Assembly: GCA_043228905.1 (NCBI GenBank)
Contig: JBHGNT010000001.1
Coordinates: 32,550,001-32,614,000, forward strand
From: Azolla caroliniana
Lineage: Eukaryota; Polypodiophyta
Direction of reading: 5' to 3'
DNA length: 64,000 nucleotides
Shown here: piece after piece, positions 9,690-20,471 of the stretch
Numbering within the stretch: the first letter of the stretch is position 1
Layout of the letters: every line of letters begins with the position of its first letter
Program-made: the position numbers and the translations under genes
The notes under the pieces: generated by a model
Databases searched by the model: none
Seen by the model: the letters and a program-made list of their open reading frames with translations, nothing else
Told to the model about the DNA's origin: nothing

Positions 9690-11040
9690 ATGTTTGTTCT
9701 CTATGTTTGTCGTTTCATTCACGCCCCTCTATCATCTAATGGGAGGGGGGAACAACCATCTCGGTACTACGTACTGCCATTCTATATCCACTCCAATTTC
9801 TGTAGCCATCGGTGTAATACACCATTGTTTTCTGAATTTCAGCCTCATTAAATTTGAAGCATCATCTGTTCCATCAATCCGCTCATATTGGACCCTCAAT
9901 GTAGTTATTAGCATGTGCCATATTAGCTTAATAGATTATGCTGGAGGCCGTTTGTTTGCTGAAAATACCTTGGTACATCTTGCGGTCCAAATGTTCCATA
10001 TGATAATGGGTGCTAACAACATCCATAGATCTACAATTTTCTGCTTCTGGACATTACTTCTAGGTGCACTGTTACCAGCAATCACTCGAATAGTTCCATT
10101 CTCCCCTCTGTACGTAGTTGTACATGTGCTATCAAATTTCTCTACGCCATCATCAAAACAATTCCAACAAGCATGTCCCCAATTGAGGGCAAATGATCTA
10201 GAGGCATGGCAAAGCAATTGTAATGCCCTTCTCCATACTACCGTAGCCTCATGACATTCCCAAAGACAATGGGAAATGCTTTCTAGTTGTCCACATGCAC
10301 TACATCTTGGGTCTACATTGGGGCCTTTAGCCCACGCCCCTACTGGCAAGGCTCTATGCACAATAAGCCATAAGCACATCATTATCTTGCGGTCACCGCT
10401 GTCATGCCATATCATTTTCCAGAATTTAGCTAATCTCCTTTCACTAATGCCCTCTTGTATCCAAAATTTATGAGCTACAATATCTTGGTGTTCTTGTTTT
10501 AGGATAATTTGCCTCCCGGATTTTGTGTTGTACCTGAAAAATTGCACCAACTTGGCACCATCACTTTGACCTTAAGTTTTCCAGAAATACATCGCGGGGT
10601 CCCATGATAGCTTATTTGAATGCCCTTCTATCGGTCAACACGTTGTCGTTGTTTGAGCTCACTCAGTTTGGGGTCAACTATCATAGCCTTTCCATTTTTT
10701 GCAAGCAACCTAATCGGCCTTTCAGTTTGATAGGCTGGTTGCTCGCATATTACCCTTCTATGCTCTATTTTGTAGTAGCATGCCTCATTAGAGCCGACTT
10801 TCATTCCCTTAATTCCGATTATATAATTTTCAGCATCGATAAGTCCTGTCCATTCCATTTCAGAGGGGCTTATGGCTGCATCTTCCAAGATTTGCCCGCT
10901 GCGTGCAAAGGCATCTGTAATCCTCATTAGCATGCATTTACCCCTGTTTATCCTCCATATTCTAGCCTTTTGAGTGCCCACATCATTACATAGAAATCTC
11001 TTCCAATCTGCCAATGTATACCACGCATGTTTGAAACAAG
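9690..11040 (-). mobile_element. Decayed LINE ORF2 3' end with zinc-binding RT domain
   Basis: Two minus-strand frames (11014-10628 and 10550-9936) lie in series and a third short one follows (9914-9732). The middle frame reads FWKMIWHDSGDRKIMMCLWL and then C-x2-C ... H-x4-C (CSACGQ, ISHCLWEC). This is the zf-RVT domain found after the reverse transcriptase of plant LINEs. The preceding frame would cover the linker between RT and zf-RVT. Frameshifts near 10560-10630 and 9930 show it is inactive. The RT core is absent, so the copy is 5'-truncated. No poly-A or target duplication was identified. Confidence 0.7.
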
Positions 11041-12289
11041 GATAATGAAATACTATGAATTAAATTTGAATTTCTTCTAACATAGTATACATAGACTTTG
11101 AACTGGATGATTCAACACTCTAGTGATCATCGTAAATAACATGCACACACTCTTGGACAAAAGTTAAATCAAAGCTCTTCGCTTCTAAGTGGTCAACTTA
11201 GCATTGAACTATGCATAAACAATTAGGCGGTGTGGTTAAGATCAAGAACTCAAGAATTGCAATGTCCTAGATAAGTATTTGAGGTGAATAATATACATGT
11301 ATTTTCCTTACCACCAAGTGATGCATAAAATAGTTCAATGAGATATTACCAAGCATGTATACATACGTATCCATATACATATGCACATTTAGAGAAGTGA
11401 AGTCAAGAATAGTTGTCACAATCCATACTGACAAGGTTGACATTAAAGGGAATGGGAAGACAAGCTCATAGAAGGTTCAAGAAATTGCAAGAGACAAAAA
11501 TTATTAAAAAAAACTAAAAATATCACTAGACAACTACGCCACAATAAAACGATATATGTTCAACGAGATGAACGGTTTGATCACCACCATAATTCCAGCT
11601 TCACGCCGTATCAATATATGCCGATGTGACCATGATATGTTTTCTTTTACTACCTGGAAAAACTATGATAGCAATAATTTTCTAAATTTCCAAGTTATTC
11701 TCATATCCTCCTTTTTAGGTAGAGATATTCACAACCTTTTTATGAGGGCATTTGTAATTCAATTAATAATCACGTAAGTGTTGAAATTAGTATACTACGT
11801 TTCCGATGTTGATGATTTCGATGAGTTGGTTGTTATGACAACGACAAGAAAGTGATTTTGTAGTTCACTAAAACTAATGTTTTTCACATATTGTCATACT
11901 AGATTGTAACAAATAGATTCTAATGGGGATATATATATGAAATAGGTCATAGGTATTATTGAGGAATTGTGACAAGTGTAAAGGATTAAGGTCAACAAGT
12001 AAATTTACAATGTTAAAAACTTTTCTATTGATATACTACTAGCATAAGCCTTTGCATTAGCATGAGGTCAAGCTTGACCCATACAATATGATGTGCTATT
12101 TAAAATATGTGCGTCTTCTGTGTACACGACATCAAAGTGCCTCTATGGATCGACAAAGTTCTACGTCCATATTGGTATTCTTTCCAAAAGGATTTGGACC
12201 TATCTTTACCCTCTTAGTAGCGAGCCGAGTGAGAGTAGTTGTCAATCACTCTCTAGCCTCTAGTCTCACAACTCTCGTATAAATAACAC
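11041..12289. other. Gene-less stretch
   Basis: AT-rich sequence with no supportable gene. A TATAAATAA motif at about 12279-12287 lies just before a pyrimidine-rich repeat but has no recognised gene downstream. Confidence 0.5.
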
Positions 12290-12312
12290 TCACACATGCT
12301 CTCTCTCTTTTT

Positions 12313-12462
12313 CTTTTTTCTTTTTTTTTCCTAAAAAGATACGCCTTGGTATTACGAAAACATAAGAAATACAAAAGTTGTGTTGGATAAACAAATATAC
12401 AAACTGATTCCCTTGTACTCTCATCATAGCCGATTTAATGTGTATATACAAATACACATGCT
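12313..12462 (-). repeat. A-tailed retroposon, copy B (inverted)
   Basis: Read on the minus strand, this segment matches 14102-14228. Shared pieces include AAATCGGC-ATGATGAGAG, TACAAGGGAATC, CCAACACAACTTTTGTATTT and AATACC-GGCGTATCTTTTT, then an A-rich tail. Identity is roughly 85 percent by eye. With copy C it forms an inverted pair about 1.65 kb apart. Confidence 0.7.
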
Positions 12463-13242
12463 CTCTCTTAATAGAGAAGAATACAAGAGTAAGCAACACC
12501 AGTCTACCAAAGAAATGCACACGACACACATACAAGAGGTAGAGTGATTAGGGTTTTAGCTAATTAGCATTTAACCTTAACCACTCGTAGAGTCAAGTGA
12601 AAGACTGATGGGGAAGAGTTAGAGCTCTAATATGGCTATGTGAAAGGAGATATCCAGGGAGGAATAACAGCTACCAAAGTGACAAAAAGGTGACTTTCAA
12701 AGCTTGTTACAATAAGGTTGGGCCCCTTTCAGGTTAGGGTGGCCATTAGGCTACAAGCTTTAAGTGATATTCACTCTACCCCCCCTTTTCCTAGTGTTCT
12801 CTTGAGCTCTATGTATATCCTTGGTGCCAATATCTTCATGGTTCTTGTCTAGAATAACAAGTAATTTACAAAATATAACCAAGAAAATATCACAAATATC
12901 AAGAGAATGAATGATGAAGATGAAGTTAGTAATGAGAATATAAACATAGATAATCTCTTAGGTACACAAGTTCTTCAACACAAAAAGAGGTGGGACGTGA
13001 AGAGGACATCCTTTTTTTTATAAAGACATGCAAAGTTTTTGTTTGATGAATGCCAAGATAATGAAAATCAAGGGCTTCTTAAATTTGTTGGATAATTCAA
13101 AGAAGCAATGATTCTCAAGGTTGAAGAATCAAAACCCAAGACAAACAATTACGATTGGAGTTGCCATGAGAGCAAGTTTCAGAGACAAAATGAGATAGTG
13201 TCCCCATCAACGTGAAGACCACTATACCCATGCCACTCGTTT

Positions 13243-13900
13243 TTCACTCAAGCAACTTTCATATTTTTAACACTAAAGTGAGGGCATATCTCCGGACAGC
13301 ATAACATTAGTATGTATGATGAGTGCAAGTGCTCACTCTGGGCTCGTAAACATGCCAAAATGTTTTTTGAGATTATGACTCCAAAATATTGTATTTCCCC
13401 AAACTTATAGCATCTTAATTGCATGGTTGTAGTATTTGGATGTGGGGGGCAATTTGATAAGGCTATTTCAATGATCAAGGCAATGCCATTTTTTGAGTAT
13501 TTAGCCATAGGGATTTCACTATTGGGTGCTTGTAGGAAATGGGGAAATGTGAAGCTTGGGAGATTGTCCTTTGATCAAGCCATACAAGTAGATAATAATG
13601 GTGCGACGACATATGTTTGCATGGCTGATATATTTGGAAGTGCTGGTATATTAGAGGATGAAAAAAAATTGAAAACATGATCAGAATAAAACATGATTCT
13701 TGGAGAAAGCGAGAATATGAACATGCCATGGATGTCTATGTCAATGAGCATACAATGGATGCCTACATTGATCATGGATGAGTTGATAGATTTGGTGGGT
13801 TTTAACAACTCATAAGCATGAACATACCATTAATATCTATATCAATGAGCATGTCATGGATGCATTTACTGATGAGATTAACATGGATTTCTATATCGAT
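13243..13900 (+). pseudogene. PPR gene fragment (C-terminal part), frameshifted
   Basis: The open part 13423-13680 reads MVVVFGCGGQFDKAISMIKA, then LLGACRKWGNV and YVCMADIFGSAGILED. These are the last PPR and E motifs of a plant PPR protein. Upstream, SPDSITLVCMMSASAHSGLV and AKMFFEIMTPKYCISPN continue the same protein in other frames, interrupted by a frameshift near 13350 and a stop near 13408. After 13680 the frame is lost and an imperfect ~100-bp tandem repeat rich in ATGGATG and CAATGAGCAT follows. No intact PPR gene remains here. Confidence 0.75.
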
Positions 13901-14101
13901 GGTGGTTGTATATAAGGGAACCAGAATCTGCAACCTATGAACATGAATATATCATGGATGTTGAGGAACATGCAATGAAATTTCTGCCCATAATCCATAG
14001 ATCTAGGGGAACTTGAGTTCACAAATAAAGGGTCATGAACCCAAGCTTAGGGCTTGGAGAAAGCAAGTAATATTGAACATCAAAAACTATGTGTGATTAT
14101 T

Positions 14102-14228
14102 GTATATACACATCAAATCGGCCATGATGAGAGTACAAGGGAATCGGTTGGTATTTCCAACACAACTTTTGTATTTCTTATGATTTTATAATACCAGGGG
14201 CGTATCTTTTTGTCAAAAAAAAACACTA
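14102..14228 (+). repeat. A-tailed retroposon, copy C
   Basis: The longest plus-strand copy of the family, ending GCGTATCTTTTTGTC followed by nine A. The variable 5' extent among three copies and the A tail suggest a SINE or LINE 3' end. No A/B boxes were seen in the shared part. Confidence 0.65.
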
Positions 14229-15333
14229 AAACACACACAACTATAACTTGACCTTATATGCACCTTTAACTTTATTGAACTAGATTTGTAGCATGATCTT
14301 AATGTGATGATGTTAGAATTTGTGTTTTGGGGGATAATGACATACATATAGCTCTTTACTTGAAAAGAAGCAAATTATTATGGCATGATAGTAATGTTAT
14401 TATATCAAGTATAGGACGTCAATAGTAAATACGCATTCGTTTTATTGTAATAGCAACTAAAAGCACAATAAATTAGTGGTGTTGGTGATAAAGCCACGGC
14501 TTTAAAGGACTTGCACACCATCATTATCTAACAACCCCATTGCCACCTCTATAATCCAGATGCACTTATAGATTCCCAAATGTTTTTGTTGTTAAGTTGT
14601 CATATGCACATGCTTCTCGTCTAGTGCTTATGATGTCTCAACAACACTGATAATTGTAAAGTGAGTTTGGTAGGGATATAGAGTGCACACACCATGTAGT
14701 TTGTGTAGATTTTTACCTCCGTTGTGTTAGTACTTTGACCTTTTGCATATCATAGTGTCACAATTATATTCCACATCAATAGTATGTCATCATCCATATC
14801 ATCAACATGTTTATGCATGAATACAAAACATTGGTTAAGTGTTGATAATTAGGCTTTGTTATATTAGTTGTTGCTCCTATAATTAATCTTCATTATTAGG
14901 ACCAATCTTTGAAGTTTAGGAAGCCATTACGAGATTCAAATAAAAGGAAGCCTTTGTTATTTTAAGGTTGCAAATAGTTGATGAGTCGCATTAAAAAGTT
15001 TTAAAAACTAGACCAAAATTACAAGGTGCTCAAGGTTACATGAATTATATTATATGTGTGTTCGTGTGTGTGCATGCGGGTATGCATGTATGTACCGGCA
15101 TACATACAATTTACAAACATATGCATTGATTAGTATGCATAATTAAGACATTTGAAACTTTTGAAGGTCCATATTATTAACAAATTGAAACTTTCCTCAA
15201 ATTGAACAACAATGTTTACTGTGAAGGCCAAATATAAGAACCTAAAAGCAAATCCAAGGATTGATTGTTCATATTTGGATTGTGTTCCCACTTCAATGCA
15301 TACATATCATAAATACATACCCTTTTATCTCTA

Positions 15334-15855
15334 TGCATGTGTTCTTTTGTGCCACTGACACGCTTTTAGCACACCCTTTTTAGCATGCATATAAGCCAAC
15401 CCAAATGGGTACCTTTGTATTGACTATAAATTGAGCCAGAAGTAAGAAGTTAAGTAGGCTGGTTTTGATGGGATGTGAATGTGGGGGGTTGGCTCTTCCA
15501 TGACCACCCCAGAGGTCACTTTCAAGAGTTGATTTGAAGCATAGCATTGGAGAGGACTTGCAAGAGCTGCTCCATTTGGAAGTGGGGTGGCCGCTCATGA
15601 GGTTGTGGGAACTTAGGCTACATAGGGGTATCTGCGTCGGAGGCGACGGGAGGGAATTGGGACGCCATGAACAATGTGTTAGCGGCTAAAATTTTACCCC
15701 ACATCTCCACCAAGATGTGAAATGCACATATATAGATCAAAACCAGTCTACTTAGCTTCTTACTTCTTGCTCAATTTATAGTCGATACAAAGGTACCCAT
15801 TTGGGTTGGCTTAACTACATGCATGGTAAAAAGGTGGCGCAAAGGAACACATGCA
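15334..15855. repeat. Long imperfect inverted repeat (fold-back element)
   Basis: The left arm (15334-15470) and right arm (15735-15855) are reverse complements over about 120 bases, including AAGCCAACCCAAATGGGTAC. The left arm has about 20 extra bases (near 15356-15377). The ~265-bp centre is different sequence. The outer ends start TGCATGTGTTC. No convincing target duplication is visible, so a fold-back or MITE origin is inferred from shape only. Both arms translate to a similar short peptide (LLLAQFIV), a consequence of the palindrome. Confidence 0.75.
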
Positions 15856-17580
15856 CACCACACATGCAACACATTTATTTATAAAATGATTTGTATGTAG
15901 TTGATGTCACAATAAAAAACTTCACCCCCAATTTGTATCCACAACAGTTAACCAAAAACTTTGACATATGTGTATCGCATTGATTCCATATTTCACAACT
16001 GACCCAATTTCATATTATTATACATTTGATACGTTTTCCATGTCCTCAATTATACATGAGGTAGTTAGACGATACTTAGATTTACTTTTTGAGTCTTCTC
16101 AAACATACCTTGGGACTTTATATATACATTTCAACCACCCCTTCTCATGTCCCCACAAACTTCTACATTCTAGCCTTTGACTATACATTATAATATAATG
16201 TACTTGACTTTCTTTCTTAGAAATCTGGGCATTAAAACACCTTTAACCTCTCCGTGTTGTATCTCAATGAACTTCTATATTCTAGCAAATCATATGTAAT
16301 ATTTGGGAAATGATCTCGTTTTAATGACTTCTCTATCGTGGACTTTGCATAGGTCACATACTTGTTTTTTCATTTGGACAAATTCTTTCAACCACCTCTC
16401 AACATGTATAAATGTACTTCTATGTTCGTGAATCCGACATTCATCTTATAAGGCATTCTTTAGATGCATTTTGATTGTACTTTATTGTGTAAGGCGAGTA
16501 TTTTGCCATACCCATCGGTAAAGATATTAAGTTGTTCTTAATCAACGTTTTTGTTGGCCAATCCCGAAACATCCTCATCCCCCTTAATGATATATTTGAA
16601 GTTTGCTACCTTTAATGCTAAGTAGCATAAGTGGAAGGAAGTCGATGAAGTTTAGGAAAAACTAGTGGTTGATTGATGTTTTTCATAAGATTTCAAGGTA
16701 TGAGTATGTTTTTGGGCATATCAATTGAACTAGGTATTAAAACATTATCAAAGAGTCAGAGATTTTGTTCGAACCAATTGAATTAGGTATTAAAACATTA
16801 TCAAAGAGTTAGAGATTTCGTTCGAACCAATATATATCCCTAGTGTGCATCTTATACCATACGTAGGAGCATTTAGCATGTATAATGGTATGTATTTGTG
16901 ACGAGAGATTCAATTGCAAACTAGAACAAGAAATTTCCATGTAATTAATGTTGTTCTTTGTTACTATTTGTTTAGGGGGCATTGGGTTGTGTTTATGTGA
17001 TAAGCGATAAACTTGTTTGATCATCATACGATTATAATAACCCAACCCAAATTAGTGAACCACACATCATTCCTCCTCTTAGCATATTTGGGTGCAAAAT
17101 CATCGCCATCATGCTAGTACCGATGCATAGAAATGTTGGCATAAGAAAAATTAGTTAGTGCATTTCTATGGTTGATGACAACTTCTAATGGCCTCACCAT
17201 GAAGCTTGATGGGTGCAACGTAGTTTGGGATTGGATGCCAAATGTAATGTTGTACCTCAATGTTGACTCATGTTGGGTTTGTCTCGCAACTTATGAAGCA
17301 TTTCTTCTTCCACGTCCACGAAATTGTTGTCTTCCATACAATTGTTTGTTGGCTTACCACTTTCTACTTGTCCTTGTGTAAATGAGTCGGGTCCTCTTCG
17401 AGGACAATCACCACCTTGGCTCTATACAGCCATCACAGAATTTATTTTTGCGCTTTTCCTAAGATTTGTACGCACGAAATCATGACAACTAGGAACAATA
17501 CTGGCTTGGTCGGGAACAAAGGCATTCACCAAGGAAGGGACGAGGGCAAGGCGCTCACATGTACGTAGTGTTCTCGGATA
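15856..17580. other. Gene-less stretch
   Basis: AT-rich sequence; apart from the 53-bp duplication at 16722-16828 nothing was recognised. Confidence 0.5.
16722..16828. repeat. 53-bp tandem duplication
   Basis: CAATTGAACTAGGTATTAAA begins one copy at 16722 and a second at 16775 (one base different), both ending TTCGAAC. Two copies only. Confidence 0.85.
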
Positions 17581-17637
17581 GTTCTCTCTTTGCCGGTTTC
17601 TTACTTGATCACGTGTATGCACATACGTACGTACGCG

Positions 17638-17720
17638 TGTATGTATGTATGTGTGTGTGTGTGTATGTATGAATGTATGTATGTATGTGTTTGTGTATTT
17701 ATGTATGTATGTATGTATAT
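17638..17720. repeat. GTAT/GT microsatellite
   Basis: Interrupted runs of (GTAT)n and (GT)n. Open frames through it ([11 protein letters not shown]) are repeat artefacts. Confidence 0.9.
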
Positions 17721-17745
17721 ATGGGTTTGTTACACATGGTATGCC

Positions 17746-19404
17746 ATGATAAAGACCGAAGAGGATGATGGATTCAAATGGGCAGGCGGAGATGAAGATG
17801 CACGTCCGCTGTGTGTGAACGCAAGAAGGTAAACCCTAAACCCTAATAAAATGAAAGCAGTCAGTGTTTCACCATAGCCATAGCCATAGCCATAGCCATA
17901 GCCACAACCTTACCCCTGTTTTTGTGTGTATCTATCTGTCAGAAGCGTTATACATCCTCAGGGACGGACGGTCATGGTGATGACCCCGACCTGTGCCAGT
18001 GACGATTCCTATGAAGGGATGAAAAAGAACGAACGCTCCTGGTGTTCTGTTTCTTTTGCCTGATTCATTAATTTTCCTTTTGATTGTCACTACCACTGAG
18101 GCACAGGGGAAGAGAAACTGCTGCTCTATACAGATTCCTCCTTACATTTTTTTATTATGTATTTTGTTCCCTGTTTTGAAAATCTAGTGTAAGGATGTTA
18201 AGACGGCCTTGACATGTGGTTAGTTCTTTCTAGCGGTTTTGGATACCGCTGTTTTCACCTGAATTCTTCTGTATATGCATGCAAATTTGCAATTATATTT
18301 GTAAACCCGGAAATCTTAAATCTTGAAACTCGAAATACCCACCTGAATGCATGGTAGACTCTAAGCAGGGACTCCCGATAAATTACTTGGATTATATATT
18401 TTGGACTACTGTTTTCCCAGACATTCTTTGTGTAAATCAATCTGGAAAGAATTTCCATCAAAGCGTCAACCACTGCGTAAAAATTCCATTTTTGTTGCTC
18501 CGCAAGGACCACGCATTATGGTTTTCTTAGAGACGTGCATCATTTAACCTGTTCATTATCATGATGATTCATATCTGATACAATCGTTTGAACTCACGAG
18601 TCACGAGCTCTGACAGTATATATGCTTAAACATCCAGATTGTCAGATATAGGAAAGAAACTCTATTCCAATTCAGCTGAAGTATAACCTATATTATGTGC
18701 TCTAATACTCTATTAGCCTTGATTTCACGAAGTTAGGGTTTTCCGAGACGAGCTTGTGGCCCAATTACATTGAAGCAAAATGTCATAATAAAATATAGGT
18801 AAATCTAGGTGTATAAACACGATTATTTGCAATTCGAAACGAGGATTTAAATCAGCGAGTTCCTAATAACGAATAGTTCCATGACATACAGACGCAAAAT
18901 CCTTATAACCATTGTTTTACATATAAATATATGTATACACTGATGGTGCTTAGGCAGCATGCTTTCCGGAACTCTGTAACCTTTAGTATGTCAACATGAT
19001 TTGACTTTTGACCCAAATTTCTGGAACGCAAGCAAAATTGTTAATCTTTACACAAGCAACATTGTAATAAGAGTAGATATGTGTATCGTATATGTCCAAT
19101 ACTTGAAATGATAAGAATTTGCTAATTAGTTATATTATCCACTTGATTTCGTTTGCTTTTCGTTTACTGCTGCGAATTTTGTCCGTTTCTCTATCTTTTA
19201 ATTTAGTCTTTTGATCTTCCGTGGCTTGATGTGTTAAAGGTTTCGGTATCCCAAGAGTGTCTTTTTTTCATCTGTGCAGTTTAGAACAATCAGAAACCTC
19301 AATCCAGAAAATTAACGGATTTCTTCCGTATTGGTCTGACTTCAAGCTTCCTCTGCTGCGATTTAAGACGCATGCTTCATTTTGTCATCGTTTCATATTT
19401 ACAG
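17746..19404 (+). other. Possible two spliced exons of an unrecognised transcript
   Basis: An ATG at 17746 opens 27 codons (MIKTEEDDGFKWAGG...) up to a possible donor AG|GTAAAC after 17828. A second candidate exon, 19280-19404, has a strong acceptor (pyrimidine run then TGTGCAG) and a strong donor (ACAG|GTATGT). Joined in phase 2 the frame stays open through the second exon, but that could happen by chance. It may be a separate short gene or 5' untranslated exons of the SEN2 transcript, whose coding start lies 1.07 kb further on. No family recognised and no third exon identified. Confidence 0.25.
17831..17846 (+). promoter_or_regulatory. Telo-box-like motif
   Basis: AAACCCTAAACCCTAA, two units of the plant telomere motif. 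Plant promoters of housekeeping genes often carry a telo-box; here it lies 2.6 kb before the SEN2 start codon, so the link is weak. A (CATAGC)n hexamer run follows at about 17872-17903. Confidence 0.4.
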
Positions 19405-20471
19405 GTATGTATGCCTTATAATTTCTTTCTTCTTTTCTTGTTGGCCCCATATCCATATAAATAAAAAAGGCTTTCTTTGGCACAATCCTTGTTTACGAGC
19501 ACCCTACCTGGTATATGCCATGGTCAATCTAGTAGGCTCGTTTTTTCTCGACTAACTATGAGGCGGCTCTCAGGTAGTATTGTTACACAGTGGCTGTATT
19601 TGTGGTATTTTATAAAACTCCATTGCCACTATTTCATTAGCCAAGACCATTCTATTATACTTTAGAGGAAATAGAGATGAACAGGTAGAAAGGAGAGATA
19701 GATCGATAAAGAAGATATATTTGGGCGATAATCTGGTTGTGGCCAATAATGATCAGACCATTTCATGAGGTATTATTGTACAAATTGGAACAATGTTGTG
19801 CTGCTTGTTAGACCTTAAAAAGTAACGTACTTTGGTTTAGAGAATCTTCTTCAGAAGGATGTCCATGTTGATTTAAGGCTCCCCCATACCCCTCAGTGTT
19901 GATGATTTATTCAGTTGCAAATGAGCGTGCATTTCTGTCAACAAAGATGCAACAATAACCAAAGTTTCAGGTCGTTGTTAAATAAAGGAGAGCGCTGATT
20001 GATAGATGTCTGATGCATAAGGATGCATATATATAGCTAATTATCCGGTTTGCCATTGTTTTCAAACCTCCTAACTAAGGTTAACACCACTCGGAGAGTC
20101 ACTGTATATCATGCTAGTAGGGTACCTCAAATGGATGTATCGGAAGAGTGAAGACCCATTTTGTTTGCAATGAGTGAGAAGACTATAAATAAATATGGAG
20201 AAAATTGCAACAGAAAGCAGTTTCTTAGTAAATTACATGCTGAGGATGTAGGAAAAGTTGTATAACAATGGCAGGTTTTTTCACACATACCCTCTGATTA
20301 TTTGAAAACTCTTGGTTTGCTAATTATTATTCTGAAACAATTCTCCTTTTTCTGAGCTTAAAACTCTCTACTTCGTGGAGAGTTTGATTTGCTTCGTGAG
20401 AATGGTAGCAATGGAACTTGGATTGAATTTTGATGTTGTGAACTTGTGAAACATATAGAGAGGTTGATGTT

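Noticed and set aside
17831-17846. Interstitial telomere array
   Set aside because: Only two TTTAGGG-type units; better described as a telo-box-like motif.
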